Shown: positions 1-8,420 of the stretch, piece after piece | How the letters are laid out: each line of letters starts with the position of its first letter | How positions within the stretch are numbered: the first letter of the stretch is position 1 | Assembly: GCA_900199595.1 (NCBI GenBank) | Contig: FZRB01000014.1 | Span: forward strand, 1-64,000 | Direction of reading: 5' to 3' | DNA: 64,000 nucleotides | Source of the DNA: Lachnospiraceae bacterium | GTDB taxonomy: Bacteria; Bacillota; Clostridia; Lachnospirales; Lachnospiraceae | Notes under the pieces: generated by a model | Seen by the model: the letters and a program-made list of their open reading frames with translations, nothing else | The model's database searches: none | Told to the model about the DNA's origin: nothing | Program-made: the position numbers and the translations under genes

Positions 1-1
1 T

Positions 2-205
2 TCTGCTGATCTTCGAAAGACTCTGTTTCAGATAATGGATGTACTTATAAAAACAGCTCCGATAGACGATCCGGTATATCAATTTCTTGATAAGAAAAGA
101 TCTCAAGGTAAACCGTACTATGTCTATATGACTGCTGGAGCAAATAAGTTTTTACGAGTCTACTATGGGCGAGTTACCGAATATCTATCGACTCTTTCAG
201 ATTAA
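2..205 (+). CDS. IS110-family transposase, C-terminal end (partial)
   Basis: The frame starting at base 2 is open from the window edge to a TAA at 203-205 and gives about 67 residues. It contains DDPVYQFLDKK and YYVYMTAGANKFLRVYYGRV, which match the extreme C-terminus of IS110-family transposases (DEDD/serine type, using a bridge RNA). The catalytic parts lie outside the window, so whether the copy is intact cannot be judged. It runs convergently towards the flavoprotein gene that ends at 336. The 130 bases between should hold the right end of the insertion sequence. Confidence 0.85.
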   Translation, partial: SADLRKTLFQIMDVLIKTAPIDDPVYQFLDKKRSQGKPYYVYMTAGANKFLRVYYGRVTEYLSTLSD

Positions 206-335
206 TCATAACTAATAAATGATCCTGATCAGACCGGCACTGATGTGGTGGTCTGCTTTTGATACCTTTTTCCAACCTGTATTTAATTTTCAATTTTTAT
301 AAATTTAGCCTTGACTTTTTATTTGCAGGCTATGT
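206..335. mobile_element. Probable right-end region of the IS110 element
   Basis: This is non-coding DNA between the transposase stop and the stop of the flavoprotein gene. It holds a hairpin at 230-255 (arms CAGACC and GGTCTG) followed by CTTTT, which could act as a terminator for the transposase or be part of the element's end. The exact IS boundary is not visible because IS110 elements lack clear terminal inverted repeats. Assignment rests on position only. Confidence 0.4.
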
Positions 336-2090
336 TTACAAATATTTTGAAGTTTCATAAGTTTTATAACATTCAATCAGGTCTTCAATCAGGTATTCAG
401 ATACAGCCTCAGCAGCTTTTATTCCATCTGCAGCAGCTGATGTTATGCCTCCTGCGTAGCCTGCACCTTCACCGGCCGGGAAAACCCCGGGATACTCAGT
501 CGCCATCATTGTATCATTTCTTTTAATTCTTACAGGCGAACTGCTTCTTGCTTCAACTGCAGAAATAACTGTATCGGGATCATCGTAACCTTTTATTTTT
601 TTTCCGAAATAAGGCATAGCCTCAAGTATAGCATCATACACATATGCAGGAAGAACACTTTTTATTTCAGAGCATTCATACTTACCTTTGATTAATGGTT
701 TAATACTTGCAAGTTCCCTGGTTTTTTCACCTGATATCATATCCTTATAGGTTGTTACCGGTATGGAACCATTTCCGGCAGTATATGCTGCTTTTTCAAT
801 GCTTTGCTGGAAGCTGATGCCACCTAGAACATCGTAATTATCGTATTTATAATCCTTATAATCTTCAGGATTTATATTTACTATAATGGCAGAATTAGAG
901 TTTTCGGAATTTCTCAAATAATTGCTCATGCCATTTATACATATGCCATCTTCTTCGGTAGATGAATTAACTATGTAGCCTCCGGGACACATACAGAAGG
1001 AAAATACACTTCTTTCTTCATCAAGACTTCTGGTATGATAAGTCAGCTTATAGTCAGCAGTTGGAAGACTGTCTCCATATAAAGTCCGATAGTTTTCACC
1101 ATACATAGCTTTATTTATGGTTTCTGCTTTATGTTCAACTCTTACACCGATGGCGAAGGGCTTTTTTTCCATTTCAAAATTGTTTTTGCACAGCATTTTG
1201 TAGGTATCTCTGGCACTATGTCCAATTGCAAGGATAACACTGTGAGTGCTCAGCTTATACCTTCCCTCAGGAGAATCTATGGTGAGCTCATAAGTTGGAA
1301 GCTCAGATTCATAGCCAAAACCAATACCGCTTGTATCGTTATCAAAGTCAATATTAATAAGCTTATTAGAGAATCTGATCTCTCCTCCAAGTCTAATAAT
1401 ATCATTTCTCATATTTATCAGAATGCCACGAAGAACATCCGTTCCAATGTGCGGCTTAGCCATATATGAAACCGAACTATCTGCGCCATACCTGACAAAT
1501 GTATCCAGTACCTCTTTAAAATATCCGCCCTTGTCTTTATTACCGGTATTCAGTTTACCATCAGAAAAAGTTCCTGCACCACCCTCTCCAAAGCATATAT
1601 TGCTTTCGGGATTAAGCTTTCCGGTATTCCATAGTTCATCTATATCCTTCAGTCTTTCTTCGACAGGTTTCCCTCTTTCAAGAATAATGGGCCTAAAACC
1701 TGCCATACAAAGTTTTATGGCAGCATGATAGCCGGCTGGACCGGATCCAACGATTACAGGACGATATGTTTTATCAATATCCAGAAACTCTCTTAATTCA
1801 CTATTTATTATATGAGGAAATGTATAATCAAGAGGTTTAGTTAACATAATATTTTTATTGTTAACTATTCTTAAAAATCTGCTTTCGTTCTTACAAATAA
1901 CACCGATTGAAACAACATAATGAATATTACTATGCTCTCTGGAATCAAGAGATTCTTTTATGATTTTAAAGCTTTCCACTTCATTTTTAAAATCATTATC
2001 GTTTTTCAGTCTGAGACATTTTTTTATCGTACTGATAAGATCAGATTTGTCATATCCTATTTTCTGTTTTGTATCTCTTAATATGATCAT
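336..2090 (-). CDS. FAD-dependent oxidoreductase, COG2509-like
   Basis: 584 residues. A dinucleotide-binding motif (VGSGPAGYHAAIKLCMAGF) starts near residue 111, preceded by an N-terminal region of about 100 residues with no flavin motif. FGEGGAGTFSDGKLNT, FCMCPGGYIVNSS and a C-terminal FPAGEGAGYAGGITSAAADG are typical of the uncharacterised FAD-dependent dehydrogenases of COG2509. The substrate is unknown. The start codon overlaps the stop of the upstream flavoprotein gene as ATGA, so the two are translationally coupled and probably work together. It is the last gene of the ybeY operon and ends just before the IS110 remnant. Function beyond being a soluble flavoprotein is inference. Confidence 0.85.
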   Translation of the reverse strand: MIILRDTKQKIGYDKSDLISTIKKCLRLKNDNDFKNEVESFKIIKESLDSREHSNIHYVVSIGVICKNESRFLRIVNNKNIMLTKPLDYTFPHIINSELREFLDIDKTYRPVIVGSGPAGYHAAIKLCMAGFRPIILERGKPVEERLKDIDELWNTGKLNPESNICFGEGGAGTFSDGKLNTGNKDKGGYFKEVLDTFVRYGADSSVSYMAKPHIGTDVLRGILINMRNDIIRLGGEIRFSNKLINIDFDNDTSGIGFGYESELPTYELTIDSPEGRYKLSTHSVILAIGHSARDTYKMLCKNNFEMEKKPFAIGVRVEHKAETINKAMYGENYRTLYGDSLPTADYKLTYHTRSLDEERSVFSFCMCPGGYIVNSSTEEDGICINGMSNYLRNSENSNSAIIVNINPEDYKDYKYDNYDVLGGISFQQSIEKAAYTAGNGSIPVTTYKDMISGEKTRELASIKPLIKGKYECSEIKSVLPAYVYDAILEAMPYFGKKIKGYDDPDTVISAVEARSSSPVRIKRNDTMMATEYPGVFPAGEGAGYAGGITSAAADGIKAAEAVSEYLIEDLIECYKTYETSKYL

Positions 2091-3334
2091 TTTTCTATAC
2101 TGTTTCCTGCCAGGTATCCTGTAATAAATGCATAAGTAAGATTATATCCGCCGCATTTACCTATAACGTCAGTTATTTCACCAGTTGCAAATAAGCCTCT
2201 GTGAGTTTTAAGTTTCATAGTGGCAGCATCAATGAGAGGTGTTTTTATACCTCCTGCTGTGGCCTGTGAATACTCAAAACCATATATTCCTTTTATCTTA
2301 AGAGTCCAGTCAGTAAGCTCACGATACAGGTTTATTATACCTGATTCGCTTATATCTGCCAGAGTAATATTTCTAAATTCTCCATATATATTATCAATAA
2401 AATAGGACGCCAGTTTATCATTTATATATCCGTTAAGAAAACTTATCAGTTTTTTGCCGGGAAATTCATTTTTTATAATATTAAAATGTTCTGTAAATGA
2501 CAATTCATCAACCTTATGCATTACATTAATATGAATATCTGAGCCTGCATTAAGGAAACCGGACATATTCATTATTACTATCCCGCTGAGTCCGTTTTCA
2601 TTAATCTGAATCTCTCCATCCTCAGTATGATTGTCGACTCTCACCTCGGCTTTTAATCTGACGCCTGCCAGACTGCTGAGATTCTCTGTCAGTTCAACGG
2701 GAGCTAGTCCGCTGGAAAATGTACTGTAATCAATACTTAGTCTGCTCAGCAATCCTTCTGTTACGGATATTTCAGCTTCGCCAAGTCCTTTACCCGACAT
2801 ACCGCCTATAGCGAGAACAACATTTTTTGCAGTTATTACTCTGTCATTCTCAGAATCTTCATTTTTGTTATTATTACCGGTTATTTCAAAATAATCAAAG
2901 CCTTCAGTTATATCAGTAACAGTAAAATCATTGATAAACTCAACGCCCAGATTTCTGGCTGCATCAAGAAGAGCCCAGCAGACAGATGATGCCTGAAGAC
3001 TTCTGGGATAATAATATCCGTTCAGGTTAATGGTTTTAATTCCAAGGCTGTTAAAATAGTCCAGAATAAATGTTCTCTGTCTTAGTCCGGTCTTGCGATA
3101 CAGATTTTCATAGACCTGATCAACAAATTCATTTCCATAATATACATCATCATCCCATATATCGTTTGTGAGATTACATCTTCCGTTTCCAGTGGCATAC
3201 AGCTTCTTACAGGGCTTTTTGTTTTTATCTACCACTACCGAAGAAAGCCCCCTGCGGGAGCTTTCTATAGCGGCCACGATGCCTGAGGCACCTGAGCCTA
3301 TTATACATACGTCGTAGACAGTTTTGTTCATCAT
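2087..3334 (-). CDS. HI0933/BaiN-family flavoprotein
   Basis: 415 residues. The N-terminus has the FAD-binding GSGASGIVAAIESSRRGL, followed by KKLYATGNGRCNLTN, the hallmark of the HI0933/YhiN family (COG2081). The C-terminus has the family's second FAD motif, ATGEITDVIGKCGGYNLTYA. One family member, BaiN of Clostridium scindens, reduces bile-acid intermediates, but most members have no known substrate and the annotation should stay generic. It lies 22 bases after the DUF3048 gene and overlaps the next flavoprotein by four bases (ATGA). Length is normal for the family. Confidence 0.88.
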   Translation of the reverse strand: MMNKTVYDVCIIGSGASGIVAAIESSRRGLSSVVVDKNKKPCKKLYATGNGRCNLTNDIWDDDVYYGNEFVDQVYENLYRKTGLRQRTFILDYFNSLGIKTINLNGYYYPRSLQASSVCWALLDAARNLGVEFINDFTVTDITEGFDYFEITGNNNKNEDSENDRVITAKNVVLAIGGMSGKGLGEAEISVTEGLLSRLSIDYSTFSSGLAPVELTENLSSLAGVRLKAEVRVDNHTEDGEIQINENGLSGIVIMNMSGFLNAGSDIHINVMHKVDELSFTEHFNIIKNEFPGKKLISFLNGYINDKLASYFIDNIYGEFRNITLADISESGIINLYRELTDWTLKIKGIYGFEYSQATAGGIKTPLIDAATMKLKTHRGLFATGEITDVIGKCGGYNLTYAFITGYLAGNSIEK

Positions 3335-3356
3335 TTCATTAATATCCTGCTTATGA

Positions 3357-4529
3357 TTATTCTACGATTATACCTTTCTTTTCGTCATCAGGAAATACAG
3401 TAACCCAGGTTTTACCAGGATTAAGCTTAAGCTCCTGACCATCAGCTGTTGTGAATACAGTTACACCGTAATCAGAACTCTTTCCTTTTCTTTTTGTATC
3501 ATCAAGAAGTCCATCGGTTATGCTGTAATCAATAAATTTTTTCTTGCCTTTTTTCTCCCACTTAATAGGGATGATCTTTCCGTTTGAAGCGTAGAATCCG
3601 TCACCCTTGCCACTGTACTCGATATCAATACATCCTACACTGTCGTTTATAATATCCTTGTGAGGAGCAAACTGGATGATTACATTTTTATATGTAAGCT
3701 GATTTCCTGACTCAGCATCTATCTGAGGTTCACCATACTGAAATCTCTTATATACCTTAGCACTTGAATCATATTCAAACCATGGCTTTCTGCCTTCATT
3801 ATAAGCAGTTGTGATCTTATCAGCTTTATCTCCGCTTTCAAGATCCTTATCTTCCATGTTGAAGCTGAACATTTTCTTATAACCTTCAGACTTTTCAGTG
3901 CTGAATTCGTCAGCCTTTATGGCTTCAAGAATATTTTTTCCTGAAGAATATGCATTATGTGGAGCTTCTCTGTCATCTGATCTGAAGCCGTATTCACCAT
4001 CTTTACCATTAAGGTCTACCTGATCAAGTGGTTTTAAGGTTTCAAATTCGTGCTCAGCATATATAGATTGTCCCCAGTGAACAAAAACTGCATCATACTC
4101 GAGAGCTTTACGGTCATAATAATGTCTTGCACTTCTTATAGGTCCTATCTTCTCTACGTCTGTATAGTCAGTCTGGAAAATAGCCATAAGACGTGTGATA
4201 CCACCTTCTTCAAGCATTTCATAAACTACATCAGCTCTTTCTATTCCTGACTGAGGCATAGCATCTTCGATATTATTTACCATAACAGCCATATATCTCT
4301 GCTTTGCAACTTCCTTATCGATCCATTCACCGGAAAGATCACTCATAACCTTTCCATCCTTGCTCATATCGATATCAGAGGAATCATTTAAAGTTGAGGT
4401 TTCAGTAACATTAATTGAATAGCTTTCTGTTGTTACTTCTTCTACTTCATCCTTTTTTCCACAGCCTGATACTGCTGATAAAATAAGCATTGATGATAAA
4501 GTAAGTGCTAATAATTTCTTTTTACACAT
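3357..4529 (-). CDS. DUF3048 lipoprotein (YerB-like)
   Basis: 390 residues. A lipoprotein signal peptide with lipobox SAVSGC puts the lipidated Cys at residue 23, so the mature protein should be anchored on the outer face of the membrane. YMAVMVNNIEDAMPQSGIE, VVYEMLEEGGITRLMAIF and KIGPIRSARHYY are strongly conserved in DUF3048, and the C-terminal half (ending in the GKTWVTVFP region) is the YerB_C-like part. The family has no firmly known function. The gene start overlaps the end of ybeY by eight bases. The nearest Shine-Dalgarno-like AAAGGA is about 13 bases from the ATG, rather far, so translation may depend on coupling to ybeY. Confidence 0.88.
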   Translation of the reverse strand: MCKKKLLALTLSSMLILSAVSGCGKKDEVEEVTTESYSINVTETSTLNDSSDIDMSKDGKVMSDLSGEWIDKEVAKQRYMAVMVNNIEDAMPQSGIERADVVYEMLEEGGITRLMAIFQTDYTDVEKIGPIRSARHYYDRKALEYDAVFVHWGQSIYAEHEFETLKPLDQVDLNGKDGEYGFRSDDREAPHNAYSSGKNILEAIKADEFSTEKSEGYKKMFSFNMEDKDLESGDKADKITTAYNEGRKPWFEYDSSAKVYKRFQYGEPQIDAESGNQLTYKNVIIQFAPHKDIINDSVGCIDIEYSGKGDGFYASNGKIIPIKWEKKGKKKFIDYSITDGLLDDTKRKGKSSDYGVTVFTTADGQELKLNPGKTWVTVFPDDEKKGIIVE

Positions 4530-5028
4530 AATCTCTGGTGTATCCTTTCTTTGTAAGAATGTTTCTTTGCATTTCTTCCATAATCAGTCTGTCTTCATCC
4601 TTTATATGATCATATCCGAACAGATGCAGCATACTGTGTACAACCAGAAATGCAAGTTCTCTTTTGGCACTATGACCATATTCGGCAGACTGTTCATCCA
4701 CCTTCTCTTTAGAAATAACTATATCACCCAGAAGCAGTTCTTTGCTTTCGGGATTAAAATAATCCTGAGGATATCTTTCAACATAGCTTAGATCATTTGG
4801 TGAATCAAAATCAAGCATAGGAAAAGAGAGCACATCTGTCGGTGAATCTATTCCCCTTTCGTCCATATTAATTGTGTGAATACCATCGTTATCAGTTATA
4901 GTAACAGATAGCTCACATTCATATGGACACTTTAGATATTCAAGAGTGCCTCTTACAGTATCCTCGATTATTTCTTCATAATAATCAGGTAAATCTTCTT
5001 CAATTGTATTATCAATGTAAATATTCAT
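4522..5028 (-). CDS. ybeY: Endoribonuclease YbeY (rRNA maturation)
   Basis: 168 residues from the ATG at 5028. The zinc-binding HSMLHLFGYDH (HxxxHxxxxxH) near the C-terminus is diagnostic of YbeY, a metal-dependent RNase acting in 16S rRNA maturation and ribosome quality control. RGIDSPTDVLSFP is the other conserved block. A longer reading frame back to a TTG at 5064 exists, but that TTG is part of the promoter's -35 box. The ATG at 5028 also gives the usual family N-terminus (MNIYIDN). There is no Shine-Dalgarno sequence before it, and the promoter places the transcript start at about the ATG. First gene of a four-gene operon. Confidence 0.92.
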   Translation of the reverse strand: MNIYIDNTIEEDLPDYYEEIIEDTVRGTLEYLKCPYECELSVTITDNDGIHTINMDERGIDSPTDVLSFPMLDFDSPNDLSYVERYPQDYFNPESKELLLGDIVISKEKVDEQSAEYGHSAKRELAFLVVHSMLHLFGYDHIKDEDRLIMEEMQRNILTKKGYTRDYV

Positions 5029-5035
5029 AAATGAC

Positions 5036-5064
5036 ATTATACAATCTAATGACATATGTGTCAA
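5036..5064 (-). promoter_or_regulatory. Consensus sigma-A promoter of the ybeY operon
   Basis: On the minus strand, TTGACA (5059-5064) and TATAAT (5036-5041) are both perfect and separated by 17 bases. Transcription would start about seven bases past the -10, at 5028-5030, which is the ybeY start codon. The -35 lies within an inverted repeat TGACA-N4-TGTCA (5050-5063) that recurs at 23676-23689. Confidence 0.85.
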
Positions 5065-5081
5065 AAGTTGCTTTCATAGTT

Positions 5082-6524
5082 TTAATCTACAAATTCAACA
5101 CCTGAAAGAAGATTCTTCTTTGTTTCATACAGATTAACAGATAGATCAAGATAATGAATATGAGGATTATAGAATCGCTGTTCCTCTTCCCATATCTCAT
5201 TAGTCAGCTGTTTTTTAACAAATTCCTGTATTTCCTTCAGTGTTGGCTCATTATACACATATTCGCCGTCTTTAAAGATAGGAACCTGAAGAGCCTTCGC
5301 ATCTACATTTCTGAATTTCATATTCTTCCAAGGCATCTGAGGATCAATAAATGTATAGGACTCACTGAAATCAGGTTTTTCATCTTCAAGAGTCAAAAGG
5401 TCTGCTATAGCATAGCCGGTCTTCTGACTGTATATACGATAAACCTTCTTCTTTCCAGGATTTGTTATTTTCTCTATATTTTCAGATATCTTGATCTTCG
5501 GGATATATGTATCGCCTTCTTTTACAGCCACAAGCTTATATACTCCACCGAAAACCGGATCAGACTTAGAGGTGATCATTCTTTCACCAACACCATAGGA
5601 GTTGATCTTTGCTCCCTGTTTATTAAGAGAATCAATAAGGTATTCGTCAACACTGTTGGATACTACTACTGAACAGTCTGTAAGTCCTTCCTCATCAAGT
5701 CTCTTCCTTATTTTCTTTGAGAAATAAGCAAGGTCTCCACTATCTATACGAACACCCTTAAGACGTTTGCCCATAGGCTCAAGAACTTCATGAGCTGCCT
5801 TAATGGCATTTGGAAGTCCGCTTTCAAGGATGTCAAATGTATCTATTAACAGAACGCTGTTATCAGGATATATCTCGCAATATGCCTTAAAGGATTCATA
5901 TTCTGAAGGGAAGAATTCAACCCAGCTGTGTGCCATGGTACCTACAGCGGTTACACCGAACTGCTGATCAGCCATTACAGTGGCTGTGGTATTGACACCA
6001 CCTATATAACATGCTCTTGTACCCCATACAGCTGCATCAGGTCCCTGTGCACGACGGGCACCAAATTCCATTACAACTGCATCTCCTGCTGCTCTGGCAA
6101 TTCTGTTAGCCTTGGTAGCTATAAGAGACTGGAAGTTGATGCATATAAGAAGCATGGTTTCCAGAAGCTGAGCCTCTATTATTGGAGCGGTCACAGTTAC
6201 AATAGGTATATTGGGATAAACTATGGTTCCTTCAGGAACAGCTTCGATGGTACCTGTAAATTTAAAATTCTTCAGATAGTCAAGGAAGCCATCGTCAAAC
6301 ATCTTTCTGCCGCGAAGATATTCTATATCATCGTCAGTGAACTTAAGATTCTTTACATAGTCTATAAGCATATGTAGTCCGGCACTGATAACGAAACCGC
6401 CACCATCAGGATTCGTACGGTAGAACATATCAAATACAGCGACCTTGTCCTTATTCCCGGTGACAAAATAACCGTTGGCCATGGTTAACTCATAAAAATC
6501 CATAAGCATTGTTAAATTTCTCAT
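5082..6524 (-). CDS. pncB: Nicotinate phosphoribosyltransferase
   Basis: 480 residues, the usual length for the Gram-positive form of the enzyme that makes nicotinate mononucleotide from nicotinate and PRPP (NAD salvage, cytoplasm). Recognisable blocks are MDFYELTMANGYF at the N-terminus, EFGARRAQGPDAA, GTMAHSWVEFFPSE (the His is the conserved phosphorylated residue) and VRIDSGDLAYFSKKIR. A purine-rich AAGGGG sits nine bases before the ATG. It is 30 bases downstream of typA on the same strand, so it may be co-transcribed with it. It stops 17 bases before the -35 of the ybeY promoter. Confidence 0.94.
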   Translation of the reverse strand: MRNLTMLMDFYELTMANGYFVTGNKDKVAVFDMFYRTNPDGGGFVISAGLHMLIDYVKNLKFTDDDIEYLRGRKMFDDGFLDYLKNFKFTGTIEAVPEGTIVYPNIPIVTVTAPIIEAQLLETMLLICINFQSLIATKANRIARAAGDAVVMEFGARRAQGPDAAVWGTRACYIGGVNTTATVMADQQFGVTAVGTMAHSWVEFFPSEYESFKAYCEIYPDNSVLLIDTFDILESGLPNAIKAAHEVLEPMGKRLKGVRIDSGDLAYFSKKIRKRLDEEGLTDCSVVVSNSVDEYLIDSLNKQGAKINSYGVGERMITSKSDPVFGGVYKLVAVKEGDTYIPKIKISENIEKITNPGKKKVYRIYSQKTGYAIADLLTLEDEKPDFSESYTFIDPQMPWKNMKFRNVDAKALQVPIFKDGEYVYNEPTLKEIQEFVKKQLTNEIWEEEQRFYNPHIHYLDLSVNLYETKKNLLSGVEFVD

Positions 6525-6554
6525 GATTGTATACCCCTTTTTTATTCAAAAAAA

Positions 6555-8384
6555 CTAATTGGAATTATTTCTATTAGCTCTCATTCTTAGTCGTGAATCT
6601 AGTATCTTCTTACGAATACGAAGGTTCTCCGGTGTGATCTCCAGAAGCTCGTCTGTTTCAAGGAAGTCCAGACACTGCTCAAGTGACATCTGCTTCGGTG
6701 GAACAAGCTTCAGAGCTTCATCAGCTCCTGAGGAACGTGTATTTGTAAGATGCTTAGTTTTGCATACATTTACTTCAATATCCTCAGAACGTCCTGTTTC
6801 TCCGACTACCATTCCTCCATATACTGATACACCCGCACCAATAAACAGAGTACCTCTCTCCTGGGCATTGAAGAGTCCGTAGGTAACTGATGTACCGGCT
6901 TCAAATGCAATAAGGCTTCCGTTTGATCTGTAGCTGAGATCTCCCTTATAAGGGTCATATCCGTCGAATATGGTATTAATTACTCCATTGCCCTTAGTAG
7001 CTGTAAGAAACTCTCCTCTAAAGCCTATAAGGCCTCTTGAAGGGATTCTGAATTCCAGTCTGGTAACTCCTCCATTTGTAGGAGCCATTCCGGCAAGTTC
7101 TCCCTTTCTCATACTGAGCATATTGATAACTGTACCGGAGAATTCGTCAGGTACATCTACGATAGCGACTTCAAAAGGTTCGAGTTTCTTTCCTCTTTCA
7201 TCCTGTTTATAGATAACCTCAGCTTTGCTGACTGCAAATTCGTAGCCTTCACGACGCATATTTTCGATAAGAACTGAAAGGTGAAGCTCTCCACGTCCGG
7301 ATACTTTAAAGCAGTCTGTGGATTCTGTATCTTCTACTCTCAGAGATACATCAGTATTCAGCTCTCTATACAGTCTGTCTCTTATCTGACGGCTGGTTAT
7401 GAATTTACCTTCTTTTCCGGCAAGTGGTGAATCATTTACCATAAAATTCATAGATATTGTTGGTTCTGTTATCTTCTGGAATGGTATGGCATCAGGTTCA
7501 TCAAGAGAACATATGGTATCACCTATCTTAAGATCGGCTATTCCTGAAACAGCAACTATTGAACCTACGGTTGCACTGTCAACGTCAACCTTTGATAATC
7601 CATCATATTCATAAAGCTTTGTTATCTTTACTTTTTCCTTACGGTCAGGATCATGATGATTAACTATCAGAGCTTCCTGATTAACTTTTATTGTACCATT
7701 ATCTATCTTTCCTACACCTATACGTCCGGTATATTCATTATAGTCTATAGTACTTATAAGCATCTGAAGACCTCTTTCTTCATCTCCTTCAGGTGCAGGT
7801 ATTGCTTTAATTATAGTTTCAAACAGAGGCTGCATATCCTTACCCGGTTCATCTGGGCTGTAGGAAGCTACTCCGTCTCTGGCAGATGCATATACAAATG
7901 GACAGTCAAGCTGCTTATCATTTGCATCCAGATCCATAAGAAGCTCGAGAACCTCTTCTTCTACAGCTTCCGGACGGGCGTCAGGTCTGTCTATCTTATT
8001 TACACATACAATTACAGCCAGATCCAGCTGCAGGGCCTTCTGAAGTACAAATCTTGTCTGGGGCATAGGGCCTTCAAAGGCGTCTACTACAAGAATAACT
8101 CCGTTAACCATTTTAAGAACACGCTCAACTTCTCCTCCGAAATCAGCATGTCCCGGTGTGTCAATGATATTGATTTTGATATCGTTATACATAACAGCAG
8201 TATTTTTGGAAAGAATAGTTATTCCTCTTTCTCTTTCGATATCATTTGAATCCATGACTCTTTCTGCTACATCCTGATTTTCTCTGAAGACACCGCTCTG
8301 TTTAAGCAGGCCGTCAACCAGGGTTGTCTTACCATGATCTACGTGAGCAATAATGGCAACATTTCGAATGTTTTCTCTTATCAT
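6555..8384 (-). CDS. typA: Ribosome-associated GTPase TypA/BipA
   Basis: 609 residues, typical for BipA. GTPase motifs are in order: [10 protein letters not shown] (G1), RGITI (G2), DTPGHADF (G3), NKIDRPDA (G4) and SARDG (G5). Elongation-factor-like domains follow, then the BipA-specific C-terminal region with [14 protein letters not shown]. It binds the ribosome and helps 50S assembly and stress or cold adaptation. AGGAG stands seven bases before the ATG. Preceded by the LTA-synthase-like gene and followed by pncB, with short gaps on the same strand. Confidence 0.96.
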   Translation of the reverse strand: MIRENIRNVAIIAHVDHGKTTLVDGLLKQSGVFRENQDVAERVMDSNDIERERGITILSKNTAVMYNDIKINIIDTPGHADFGGEVERVLKMVNGVILVVDAFEGPMPQTRFVLQKALQLDLAVIVCVNKIDRPDARPEAVEEEVLELLMDLDANDKQLDCPFVYASARDGVASYSPDEPGKDMQPLFETIIKAIPAPEGDEERGLQMLISTIDYNEYTGRIGVGKIDNGTIKVNQEALIVNHHDPDRKEKVKITKLYEYDGLSKVDVDSATVGSIVAVSGIADLKIGDTICSLDEPDAIPFQKITEPTISMNFMVNDSPLAGKEGKFITSRQIRDRLYRELNTDVSLRVEDTESTDCFKVSGRGELHLSVLIENMRREGYEFAVSKAEVIYKQDERGKKLEPFEVAIVDVPDEFSGTVINMLSMRKGELAGMAPTNGGVTRLEFRIPSRGLIGFRGEFLTATKGNGVINTIFDGYDPYKGDLSYRSNGSLIAFEAGTSVTYGLFNAQERGTLFIGAGVSVYGGMVVGETGRSEDIEVNVCKTKHLTNTRSSGADEALKLVPPKQMSLEQCLDFLETDELLEITPENLRIRKKILDSRLRMRANRNNSN

Positions 8385-8420
8385 AAAATTTCTCCTATAT
8401 ATAAATGTTTAAAGTTTAAC

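Noticed and set aside
5028-5064. N-terminal extension of YbeY from the TTG at 5064
   Set aside because: The TTG and following bases form the promoter, and the family N-terminus begins at 5028.
5154-5672. 172-codon plus-strand frame opposite pncB
   Set aside because: Antisense to a clearly conserved enzyme, with no recognisable domain or start signal.
7653-8249. 198-codon plus-strand frame opposite typA
   Set aside because: Fully antisense to the conserved GTPase domain; no ribosome binding site; composition is that of a shadow frame.
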